Assembly: GCF_024436395.1 (NCBI RefSeq)
Contig: NZ_JAFMZO010000002.1
Coordinates: 1,054,001-1,118,000 of the forward strand
Length of the DNA: 64,000 bases
Direction: 5' to 3'
Origin: Paradesertivirga mongoliensis
Lineage (GTDB): Bacteria > Bacteroidota > Bacteroidia > Sphingobacteriales > Sphingobacteriaceae
The notes under the pieces were generated by a model, which saw only the letters and a program-made list of their open reading frames with translations, did no database searches and was not told the DNA's origin. Shown here piece by piece: positions 8,089 through 15,866 of this stretch. A program made the translations under genes and the position numbers. Position 1 is the stretch's first letter; the number at the start of each line of letters is the position of its first letter.

Positions 8089-10026
8089 TCATTTTTCGTT
8101 AAATACCATCACAAACCCGCCGGCAGGCTTAACCCTTAGGCTAGTTTTCCTTGAAGCAGCTATCGGTCTTTGCTCAAAGGAAAATGGCGCATCACCGTCA
8201 GTGATTATCGTACCCCTATATTTTTTTAAAAATGACAGATCCAGGTCCATGCGACTTTCTGACGCCTGGCCGTTTATACCAGCCACATACCATTTGCTGC
8301 CGGAGCGACGGGCAATAACTACCGACTTTCCGGGGAAACCCTCTATGAACTTGACTTCATCCCAATAGGCGGGCAAATTGCGTAAATGATCTTTAACATA
8401 CTCTGGAACCTGCTTCATGCCTTCCGGCGTTTCCGCCAAATGCTGAACTCCCGAAAGGAAAAGTATCGGAAGCGCCAGCTCAAAGCCATTACTTGTTTTG
8501 CGTTTTATATTCGGAATCTCATGTAACACCATTGGTGTATAATCCATTGGGTCGAAGGCATTACGGGTAAACGGGAGAATGGTGCAATGACCAGGTTGTA
8601 CATCCTGATTTGCCTGCTCGAAAGTTGCAAACTCAAAGCCTTTGATTGCTTCCATCGATACAAGGTTAGGGTAAGTGCGTTGTAATCCACGGGGCAAGGT
8701 TGAGCCGTGACAGTTCACCAGCAGATTATGAGCAGCCGCATCCTTTAAAATGTCAATGTAATAGTTCATCATCGACTGGCCGTCGCCGCCGAAGAAGTCT
8801 ACCTTGATACCTTTAATACCTATGTCCTGTATGCGTTTAAACTCCCTAACACGTTGTTCATGCGTTAAAAGGGCGCTTTTTGGATGGTAAGGCGTACTAT
8901 TCCAGCTTCCGGCCGAATTGTACCATAATATCAGGCCAACGTTTTTTGTTTTTGCATAGTCAGCAAGCTCTTTAATTTTGTCGTATCCGATACGCGTGTC
9001 CCAGTTTACATCAATCAAACAATACTCCCAGCGCATGTCTGCTGCATAATCGATAAATCGCTTTTGGACATCGTAAAGAATCGAGTTATCTTTCAGAATC
9101 GCCCAACTCCAGGAAGATTTGCCCGGCTTAATTACAGCAGCATCCAGCTTTACCGCAGCAGGCGCAGCTAAATCGGTTCCCAACGTAGACTCAGTAATGG
9201 CTTTCAGAGAGCCTACTGTAATTATTCGCCACGGAGAATACCATGGTGATTTCGATTCCGGGTTTAATGCTCCTCCAGGAAAAACTTCTTCCGGCTGAGG
9301 GAATCCAACCTTATATTCACCGCCAGGCGATTCGGCTTTGAGCCGGGTTCCGCAATAGTCGCCATTAGGGAAGGTTTCTGTGATCAACACCCAATTCTTT
9401 CCTGTCTTGAACAAGGCCGGGTAAACCCAACCTGCTTTAATAGGCGAAGGTGTTCCTACCGGGATATTTTGCTGATAATATTCTTCATAAGATGGGTGCA
9501 CTTTTTCCCATCCGGTCTTAGCATCAGACATTGGTTGCAACCAGGCAGTGGCATCCGCTTTGAAATTAAACGATGTCAATTCTTCACTAATCTTTTTTAT
9601 CTCGCCAGAACTTTCCGGAAAAAAATAACGGAATGCTACACCGTCGTTTGACACTTGAAATATGATGTCAAGAAGCTGGCCTTTCTGGCTTCTTAACCTA
9701 AATACCTGCTTATTAGCATGATATTCATTCAAACGGGATTTACTCGTTAAAAGCTCATACCGCTCAGAAACAGGGTAAACCGGAGAAGCAGAAACAAATG
9801 AAAGGTTTGCGCTAAAATTTTCGTCGTTTCGAACCAAGCCAAGTTTTGATTCTTCTAATACAGTAACTTTCTTATTGTGGATGGAATAAACAGCATTGCC
9901 AGCGGGGCCCAGCCAAATCTTAACTGATAAGTTTTTATCCGGACTTTTTACCACATGCTGCGCTATTACAGAGGAAGTAAATACCGCAATAATAGAAATA
10001 CAAAGAAGAGAAAAGGTCTTTTTCAT
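8089..10026 (-). CDS. GH97 glycoside hydrolase, retaining (alpha-galactosidase-like) type
   Basis: The ATG at 10026 (645 residues) is preferred: it gives the signal peptide MKKTFSLLCISIIAVFTSSV, while the upstream ATG at 10053 falls inside a strong hairpin. The protein has the GH97 layout: N-terminal beta-sandwich (FRYFFPESS, WVLITETFPNGDYCGTRL), a central (beta/alpha)8 barrel (MRWEYCLIDVNWDTRIGYDK, LILWYNSAGSW) and a C-terminal sandwich. Within the barrel GIKGIKVDFFGGDGQ carries Asp410 at the position of the nucleophile of retaining GH97 enzymes such as Bacteroides BT1871, and VSMEAIKGFE carries Glu459, the likely acid/base. Inverting SusB-like members lack that Asp. The likely activity is alpha-galactosidase, though retaining GH97 can have other specificities. 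It is unusual beside an arabinan locus and could remove galactose decorations. Confidence 0.9.
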   Translation of the reverse strand: MKKTFSLLCISIIAVFTSSVIAQHVVKSPDKNLSVKIWLGPAGNAVYSIHNKKVTVLEESKLGLVRNDENFSANLSFVSASPVYPVSERYELLTSKSRLNEYHANKQVFRLRSQKGQLLDIIFQVSNDGVAFRYFFPESSGEIKKISEELTSFNFKADATAWLQPMSDAKTGWEKVHPSYEEYYQQNIPVGTPSPIKAGWVYPALFKTGKNWVLITETFPNGDYCGTRLKAESPGGEYKVGFPQPEEVFPGGALNPESKSPWYSPWRIITVGSLKAITESTLGTDLAAPAAVKLDAAVIKPGKSSWSWAILKDNSILYDVQKRFIDYAADMRWEYCLIDVNWDTRIGYDKIKELADYAKTKNVGLILWYNSAGSWNSTPYHPKSALLTHEQRVREFKRIQDIGIKGIKVDFFGGDGQSMMNYYIDILKDAAAHNLLVNCHGSTLPRGLQRTYPNLVSMEAIKGFEFATFEQANQDVQPGHCTILPFTRNAFDPMDYTPMVLHEIPNIKRKTSNGFELALPILFLSGVQHLAETPEGMKQVPEYVKDHLRNLPAYWDEVKFIEGFPGKSVVIARRSGSKWYVAGINGQASESRMDLDLSFLKKYRGTIITDGDAPFSFEQRPIAASRKTSLRVKPAGGFVMVFNEK

Positions 10027-10040
10027 GGTTGTAACATAAC

Positions 10041-10082
10041 AAAGGCTTTTCAATGCATACCGCGTATGATTGAAAAGCCTTT
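10041..10082 (-). terminator. long hairpin between the epimerase and GH97 genes
   Basis: Bases 10041-10054 and 10069-10082 form a perfect 14-bp inverted repeat. Inside it 10056-10060 pairs with 10064-10068 around a three-base loop, so the stem is 19 bp with one bulged G. On the minus strand it follows the epimerase stop by 16 bases and ends 14 bases before the GH97 ATG. The T-tail on the minus strand is short (TTTGTT). It could terminate the epimerase transcript or act as an attenuator or RNA-processing site ahead of GH97. Confidence 0.7.
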
Positions 10083-10098
10083 TCCTGATTAATTTTTA

Positions 10099-11277
10099 TT
10101 ATTGTTGAGCCGCGGTGAACTTGTAAATAGTACTGGTTTTATAAGTTTCTCCTGGCTTTAAAGTCGTAGTTGGAAAAGATGGCTTGTTAGGTGAATCAGG
10201 GAAATGCTGAGTTTCTAAACAAAAGCCTGTACGGAACGGATAGGCTTTTCCTGCTTTTCCGTCATTCTCTTTACCTTCCATAAAGTTACCACCATAGAAT
10301 TGGATACCCGGCTCGGTGGTTAAAACTTCCATGCTGATACCTGTTTTCGGCCCGGTAATTAAGGCGGCCTGTTTCATTGTGGTATCTCCGTTTGTCAACA
10401 CAAAGTTGTGATCGTATCCTTTACCCAGTTTTAACTGTGCATCATCTGCATCAACTCTCTCACCAACTGCGGTTGGCTTGGTAAAGTCGAAAGGCGTGCC
10501 TGCCACATCCTTCAATTCGCCTGTTGGGATTAAAGCTGCATCAACAGGTGTGAACTTTGTAGCGTTTATCTTTAAAATGTGGTCGTTAATATCTCCATTA
10601 CCTTCACCATTAAGGTTAAAATAAGTATGGTTGGTAAGGTTTACTACAGTTGCCTTATCAGTAGTTGCCGTGTAATCTATTTTGATAGCATTATCATCAG
10701 TTAGCGTGTAAACAACCTTACAGGTCAAATTACCAGGGAAACCTTCTTCTCCATCTTTAGAAACGTAAGAAAGTTCCAGCGTGTAATCATTCACCTGATT
10801 AGCATCCCAAACTCTTGCGTGGAAACCGGTCGGGCCGCCATGTAAAGAGGCAGGGCCGTTGTTGGCCGCCAGTTTATATGTTTTTCCGTCCAGCTGAAAC
10901 TGAGCATTTCCGATCCGGTTGCCGTAGCGGCCAATAATGGCTCCAAAATAAGGCTCATTTGCTTTCTGATAACCCGAAAGCTTTTCATACCCTAAAGCCA
11001 CATCCGTCATTTTTCCATCCTTATCAGGAACGATAATGCTTACAACCCGGCCGCCAAAATTGGTGATCGCAACCTGCATGTTATTAGCGTTTTTCAATAC
11101 ATATAGATCTGTTGCTTTTCCCTCAACAGTATCCTGATAATTTGCTTTACTGGGTATCATATTTGAAGTTGAATCTGTACTTGTTGAATCTGAATTGCCG
11201 GTTTGCTGTTGCGACGAATCACAGGCCGACAAAGACAAAATGCCTGCGGCTAAAAATAGCACTAAGTTGGTTTTCAT
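10099..11277 (-). CDS. aldose 1-epimerase (GalM/Mro family), lipoprotein
   Basis: This 392-residue protein starts with a lipoprotein signal ending LSLSAC (Cys19), then a Ser/Thr-rich linker of about 25 residues, then a full GalM domain. Recognisable elements are NFGGRVVSIIVPDKDG, GRYGNRIGNAQF, LHGGPTGFHARVWD, the NHTYFNLNG strand with its catalytic-type His, QFYGGNF, and FCLETQHFPDSPN holding the presumed catalytic Glu. It interconverts alpha and beta anomers of free aldoses; here it is anchored in the envelope, so it probably acts on arabinose or galactose released in the periplasm. An AraR-like operator (11335-11353) lies 57 bases ahead of the start codon, and a strong hairpin follows the stop. 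The function is well supported, the sugar preference is inferred. Confidence 0.93.
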   Translation of the reverse strand: MKTNLVLFLAAGILSLSACDSSQQQTGNSDSTSTDSTSNMIPSKANYQDTVEGKATDLYVLKNANNMQVAITNFGGRVVSIIVPDKDGKMTDVALGYEKLSGYQKANEPYFGAIIGRYGNRIGNAQFQLDGKTYKLAANNGPASLHGGPTGFHARVWDANQVNDYTLELSYVSKDGEEGFPGNLTCKVVYTLTDDNAIKIDYTATTDKATVVNLTNHTYFNLNGEGNGDINDHILKINATKFTPVDAALIPTGELKDVAGTPFDFTKPTAVGERVDADDAQLKLGKGYDHNFVLTNGDTTMKQAALITGPKTGISMEVLTTEPGIQFYGGNFMEGKENDGKAGKAYPFRTGFCLETQHFPDSPNKPSFPTTTLKPGETYKTSTIYKFTAAQQ

Positions 11278-11334
11278 TTTAGTTTATTTTGGGTTTTGGA
11301 GATAAAGCTCTAAAGTAAATGATTATTTATAAAA

Positions 11335-11353
11335 TTGTCAACATTACAATTAT
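11335..11353 (-). promoter_or_regulatory. AraR-like operator (site A) ahead of the aldose epimerase gene
   Basis: Read on the minus strand the site is ATAATTGTAATGTTGACAA. It matches 16 of 19 positions of the arm at 28052-28070, and the mismatches are in the central two bases, one core base and the last base. It sits 57 bases upstream of the epimerase ATG and just after the GH127 stop, where a promoter for the epimerase gene is needed. Confidence 0.65.
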
Positions 11354-11370
11354 TTATTTTAATCCGGACA

Positions 11371-13734
11371 CTACTTCAGCAGGCGCACGTAGTAAACGCC
11401 CCCAGCAATAGAACCAGGATGAGCGACAAATTTTACTTTCAGGGGCTTACCCGAAAATTTATTCACCAGTTCCTGCGGCAATGTATAGTCAACGTCAATA
11501 AATTTATCTCCACCTGCCCCATCTAACTTCACAGTTTGAAGAAGAAAATCGTTCATATAAATATCAAAATTTCTACCATTATCACCTCCGTAGTACGTTA
11601 TACGAAGTTTTCGTGCAGCTTTATCAGGATTTTTAAGATCATAACTGAACCAACCTTGCGCATGGCGCCAGTGCCGATCTTTAAATACACCATTTTCGGA
11701 TTTTTCGCTTTGGAAGTTGTGGTCAGATTCAGGTTGTTGTTCTCCCGGCGCAACCTGGTCGATGGTAGCAGCTTCAAGTGAAAGCTTCATAGTTTCTTGC
11801 TGACGCAATAATTCTTGAGATGCTTTTATCTTCTCGGCTGTATTTACCGGCCAGTATAGCATATAACGTGCATCGTGTACCTGGAAAAACGGGACCAGTT
11901 CGAGGTTTTTATACTTCTCCTGGTAAATTAAGTTCGAAGCCCTGAATGCTAGCGGTTTACCCGGCACGCGTTCCAGTGAAGGCTTAAATTTATTTTGAGC
12001 AGATAAAATAGTTGGTGCATCCTCCAACGAATACAGAGGTCCATTGGCAATATGGCCCATACGAGTGCCATCTGCAATCAGGCCGGGCATATTGGCGTCT
12101 CCCGTTACTGCGGCTAAAACAACCGGCCCGTGCACGAACGACACCCAGGGGGAGTTGTCCGGTAAAGGCTCAGCCTTTGTCTCCATTGGCAATGTTACCG
12201 ATACTACATCTCCATTCTTCCAGCTCCTCTTGATCGCAATATAGCCCGATTCATCCCTTTGGTATGTCACCGGCTTATTGTTGATGCGTAGTTTCATCCC
12301 CCCGTTTTTAACCCAGGATGGGTACCGCAGGTTAAGCGCAAATGTTTTAGTACCCTTTAGCTGTACCTTGATTTCGGAGGTTTCCTTAAACGGAAATTCT
12401 GTTTTCTGAATTAATTTGATGCCCCTTTCCTTCCAGTTGAGTTCGGATGCCATATATAGATTTACAAAGAGATCCTTATCGGTATGAGCATAGATCAGCT
12501 CGCCATATTTTCCATGATTCTCCAGGCCTGATCCCACGCAGCACCAAAAACTGTCGTCGACTTTTGAATAAACCCGGTAATGCTGGGGACGAATAGGTGT
12601 AAAATAAACAAAGCCTCCTTTTTCAGGATGTTGAGATGAAAGGATATGATTATACATGGCCCGCTCGTAATAGTCGAGGTATTTCGCCTGAGGATTCGAA
12701 AGGAATAAACGCTTGCTTAGCTTCAACATATTGTAGGTATTGCAGGTTTCCGGCCCTTCCTTCGACTCAAGCATCGGCATAAAATTATTCACCGGATTGA
12801 AATGCTCGCGTACGCTGTTTCCACCGATAGATATTGTTCGGTTTTGCACAACGGTCTCCCAGAAAAAGTTTGCGGCGTTGGCCCATTCTTTATCACCTTC
12901 TAACTCTGCAACTCGCATAAATCCAATTACTTTTGGGATCTGTGTATTGGCATGGAGTCCCGTTAAGGCATCTTTATTTTGAAGCAAGGGCTGCAGAATA
13001 GTTTGATGCGAAAATTTACGGGCAAGTTCAAGGTATTTTTTATCGCCCGTGATGAGTGCGACATCGGCAAACACTTCATTCATGCCGCCATGTTCGCTGC
13101 GAAGCATCGTTTGGATCTGTTCATCGGAAAGTTTTGATGTAAGATTTAAACACCAGTCGGACAGGTTTATTAAGACCGTCTTCGCCTTTTGATTACCTGT
13201 TAAAAGATATGCATCTGCCAGGCCTGCATATAGCTTATGTATGTTGTACCAAGGCACCCATTTTTTATTGAGTGCAAAACTCTCGGCATTGATTTTACCG
13301 TTTGCAATATCTTCCCAAAGCGCCTTACTTCCGGGGATGCCACCAACATAACCATTTCCGCTCTTTTTCTGACAAGTCTCAAGCCAGTCGATCATATAGT
13401 TAAGACGTTTTTGCATCTCGCCGTCGCCGGTTGCCGCATACATCAGCGAAAGTGCAGAAAGATAATGTCCGCCAATATGCCCGTCTAAGCCCGTATTTTC
13501 CCAGTTTCCATAAAGCTTCGCTCTTGGTTCGATACCGGCTTCTCTTAAAAAAGGAGCGAGCAGGCGGTCGGGTTCAAGGGCCAGGATATATTTCAAATCG
13601 GTTTGCTGGGCATTTTTAAACGGACCGTCGCCAATTTTCACCTGCGAGAGAGGAAAACTCTGCAAAGTATTTTTCTGGCTATATCCAGCGAGATATAATA
13701 GAGTTAATAAACAACAAAATATTAGCCTTTTCAT
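11371..13734 (-). CDS. GH127/GH146-type beta-L-arabinofuranosidase
   Basis: The 787-residue protein has a signal peptide (ending LAGYSQ) and an (alpha/alpha)6-barrel of the DUF1680 superfamily. The zinc/cysteine catalytic site known from GH127 HypBA1 is visible: Glu329 and Cys331 in GPETCNTYNML, and Cys398-Cys399 in FWCCVGSGLENHGKYGE, corresponding to Glu338, Cys340, Cys417 and Cys418 of HypBA1, where the first of the paired cysteines is the nucleophile. Two beta-sandwich regions follow, making the protein longer than HypBA1 and like the GH146 enzymes of Bacteroides pectin loci. It removes beta-L-arabinofuranose, a decoration of some arabinans and glycoproteins. It is the last gene of a GH51-GH43-GH43-GH127 run, 69 bases after the GH43 gene. 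Choosing between GH127 and GH146 needs a profile search. Confidence 0.92.
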   Translation of the reverse strand: MKRLIFCCLLTLLYLAGYSQKNTLQSFPLSQVKIGDGPFKNAQQTDLKYILALEPDRLLAPFLREAGIEPRAKLYGNWENTGLDGHIGGHYLSALSLMYAATGDGEMQKRLNYMIDWLETCQKKSGNGYVGGIPGSKALWEDIANGKINAESFALNKKWVPWYNIHKLYAGLADAYLLTGNQKAKTVLINLSDWCLNLTSKLSDEQIQTMLRSEHGGMNEVFADVALITGDKKYLELARKFSHQTILQPLLQNKDALTGLHANTQIPKVIGFMRVAELEGDKEWANAANFFWETVVQNRTISIGGNSVREHFNPVNNFMPMLESKEGPETCNTYNMLKLSKRLFLSNPQAKYLDYYERAMYNHILSSQHPEKGGFVYFTPIRPQHYRVYSKVDDSFWCCVGSGLENHGKYGELIYAHTDKDLFVNLYMASELNWKERGIKLIQKTEFPFKETSEIKVQLKGTKTFALNLRYPSWVKNGGMKLRINNKPVTYQRDESGYIAIKRSWKNGDVVSVTLPMETKAEPLPDNSPWVSFVHGPVVLAAVTGDANMPGLIADGTRMGHIANGPLYSLEDAPTILSAQNKFKPSLERVPGKPLAFRASNLIYQEKYKNLELVPFFQVHDARYMLYWPVNTAEKIKASQELLRQQETMKLSLEAATIDQVAPGEQQPESDHNFQSEKSENGVFKDRHWRHAQGWFSYDLKNPDKAARKLRITYYGGDNGRNFDIYMNDFLLQTVKLDGAGGDKFIDVDYTLPQELVNKFSGKPLKVKFVAHPGSIAGGVYYVRLLK

Positions 13735-13803
13735 CGGGATTAGTTGGAGCGCTGAAATTACAGGAATTATTTTAAAAACGTTTTGCCGTAAAAGATAATG
13801 CTG

Positions 13804-14817
13804 TTAACGAAACTCCTTAAGAATCCGAAGTGTAGTGCCGGTATCTTCCATTTCGAACAAACGAGGTTGCGCCTGGGGCCCGTTTGGCGAATGAAATATC
13901 ATCATCAGTTTATTATCCTTTAATGTTTTGAACAACATGGCGTGTCCACCGTCTTTGGTGTATAGCGCCTTCGGATCGTGCGTCCAGGGCCCTGCAAGTC
14001 GTCCAGACTCGGAGATGGCGTTTCCTACCGAATACCCTCCGGAAGTAAAGCTCGACCAAATCATAAAAAGCTTTCCTGATTTACTTTTATAGAAATAAGG
14101 TGCGTCTGTAACGTAACAACCTTCTTCTTTAGACGCCACCTCTACCCAGGGAGCGGAATTAGCCCGAAAGAGCAATTTCGGCAGTCCGATAGTATCCGAC
14201 AGATCATCCTTCAATGCAATTGTCTCTATTGTGCCGTTCGAAATCTGTACCCATTCATGAGCATACACCACATACGGCTTTTCGTCTTCCACATACAAAG
14301 TGGCGTCCAGCGTCATCATGCCCTTTGGTGTTATTCCTTTATCGTTAAACGGTTTAAAGGGCCCTTCCGGACTATCTCCAACCAATATCTGTGAGGCGCG
14401 AACAACTCTGGGCCGCCAGTTAAGCCATTGTTCAGGCAATAGCTGATCGGTACTAAAGGTTAGGAAGAGGTAGTATTTGCCCCGATAATGCTGAAGCTCT
14501 GGTGCCCATATCGAATTTATAGCGGTATCGCCCCAAAACTTTTCCGGCGTTTTAAATATCGTTTTCGGACCATGCCAGTTTCTTAGATCCTTGCTTGTAT
14601 ACTGCACTACACTGGCGCGCCTTCCGGGACCGGTCATATAATATGTGCCTGTTGTTTCGTCAGTCAGGATACAAGCGTCCCGAAGCATAATTTCGCTCAA
14701 ATGCAAGTTGCGGGGCGGCGGCTGTGATTGACTTAGCTGGCCCGTGGCAGTTTGTGCGAACAAGCCCGGCATTCCGCCAGAGAGAATTATTAACAAGCCG
14801 GCAACAATATTCTTCAT
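13804..14817 (-). CDS. GH43 family arabinan-type hydrolase
   Basis: This 337-residue protein has a signal peptide ending LFAQ and a single five-bladed GH43 propeller. Asp47 in IMLRDACI is the likely base and Asp171 in MTLDATLYVEDEKPYVVYAHEW the pKa-modulating residue. The usual acid Glu of an EGP-type motif is not obvious: the corresponding strand reads KEEGCYVTDAPYFYKSKSG, so Glu231/Glu232 or Asp238 must serve. This variant occurs in several Bacteroidota GH43 proteins, some acting on arabinan or xylan side chains. The absence of a lipobox suggests a periplasmic enzyme. It follows the GH43 endo-arabinanase gene by 37 bases and precedes GH127 by 69, so all are probably on one transcript. The substrate is inferred from its neighbours. 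Confidence 0.85.
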   Translation of the reverse strand: MKNIVAGLLIILSGGMPGLFAQTATGQLSQSQPPPRNLHLSEIMLRDACILTDETTGTYYMTGPGRRASVVQYTSKDLRNWHGPKTIFKTPEKFWGDTAINSIWAPELQHYRGKYYLFLTFSTDQLLPEQWLNWRPRVVRASQILVGDSPEGPFKPFNDKGITPKGMMTLDATLYVEDEKPYVVYAHEWVQISNGTIETIALKDDLSDTIGLPKLLFRANSAPWVEVASKEEGCYVTDAPYFYKSKSGKLFMIWSSFTSGGYSVGNAISESGRLAGPWTHDPKALYTKDGGHAMLFKTLKDNKLMMIFHSPNGPQAQPRLFEMEDTGTTLRILKEFR

Positions 14818-14854
14818 GTATCTTTTATTTAAACGTACTGAACAATGAATAGCT

Positions 14855-15865
14855 TCAATTCCGCGCCACTACGAATGGCCAGCCTTTAGTATCCCATTCT
14901 AATGTTTCTATCCGTAATTTCGACCTGCCGGCATCGGCGGCATCGTATCCATGGAAAATCAGATAATCTTTGCCATCAAAATTATAAACGGAATTATGCC
15001 CCACTCCATACCAGTTTTTATCACCTTCCATTAGTAGTGTACCGCCGGCATGTGCCATTGAAACACCGTGTTTGTCGAGATAAGGCCCGGTTACTTTTTT
15101 GGACCTGCCAACAATCATCTTATAAGTACGTTTCGGGCCTTTACAACAATAATCTGTAGAGGCAAACAAATAATAGTATTTCCCCTTTTTGAAAATAAAC
15201 GGGGCTTCGATTGCATTTCCTCCCGCATCTTTTGGATTGTCGTCTATCGAAGGGGGATTTTCTGTACCAGGCTTTAGCTTACGACTTGCGATCGTTTGCA
15301 AATTATTTGGATTCTCAGCTATGTTCATCCTATCCTGTGTCAATTTAACTAGCTTCAAACCGTCCCAGAACGATCCAAAACTCATATAAGGTGTTCCTTT
15401 TTTGTCTACGATAATATTGGGGTCAATGGCGTTCCAGTTAGTTTTACCCGGAAATGATTGAATTACCTTACCGTGGTCTACCCATTTATAATCTGCGCCC
15501 AATGGGTCGAGGGTAGTATTTGTAGCCAGACCAATAGCAGACGTATTTTTTCCGAACGCGGATACAGAATAATAGAGATAATATTTGCCATTATAAAAGC
15601 TAATATCCGGCGCCCAAATATGCCCTTTAAAAGTTGGGATAGCCTCGACGGCCCATTTGGGAGCTTCGGAGAAGACCGGCTTTTCCCGTTTCCAGTTCGT
15701 TAAATCTTTTGACGACCAGATCGATATTCCCTGCCCGGTGCAGAAAAGATAATAGGTATCTCCCTGTTTTGCCATAACAGGATCGTGAACTGAAATATTT
15801 GTACGTAATTCCTGGCCATACAGAAGACTGTGAAAGAACAGAAAAACCAGAATAAGTCTTTTCAT
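14855..15865 (-). CDS. GH43 endo-alpha-1,5-L-arabinanase, periplasmic
   Basis: The 336-residue protein has a signal peptide (MKRLILVFLFFHSLLYGQ) and the classical GH43 arabinanase triad: Asp28 in VHDPVM, Asp148 in NAIDPNIIVD and Glu220 in AIEAPFIFKKGKYYYLF. GHIWAPDISFYNGKYYLYYSVS is also characteristic of arabinan endo-1,5-alpha-L-arabinosidases. The length is that of single-domain enzymes. It would cut imported arabino-oligosaccharides in the periplasm, complementing the surface GH43 at 18006-19484. It begins one base after the GH51 stop, an arrangement that implies coupled translation. Family is certain; endo versus exo action cannot be read from sequence alone. Confidence 0.92.
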   Translation of the reverse strand: MKRLILVFLFFHSLLYGQELRTNISVHDPVMAKQGDTYYLFCTGQGISIWSSKDLTNWKREKPVFSEAPKWAVEAIPTFKGHIWAPDISFYNGKYYLYYSVSAFGKNTSAIGLATNTTLDPLGADYKWVDHGKVIQSFPGKTNWNAIDPNIIVDKKGTPYMSFGSFWDGLKLVKLTQDRMNIAENPNNLQTIASRKLKPGTENPPSIDDNPKDAGGNAIEAPFIFKKGKYYYLFASTDYCCKGPKRTYKMIVGRSKKVTGPYLDKHGVSMAHAGGTLLMEGDKNWYGVGHNSVYNFDGKDYLIFHGYDAADAGRSKLRIETLEWDTKGWPFVVARN

Positions 15866-15866
15866 T

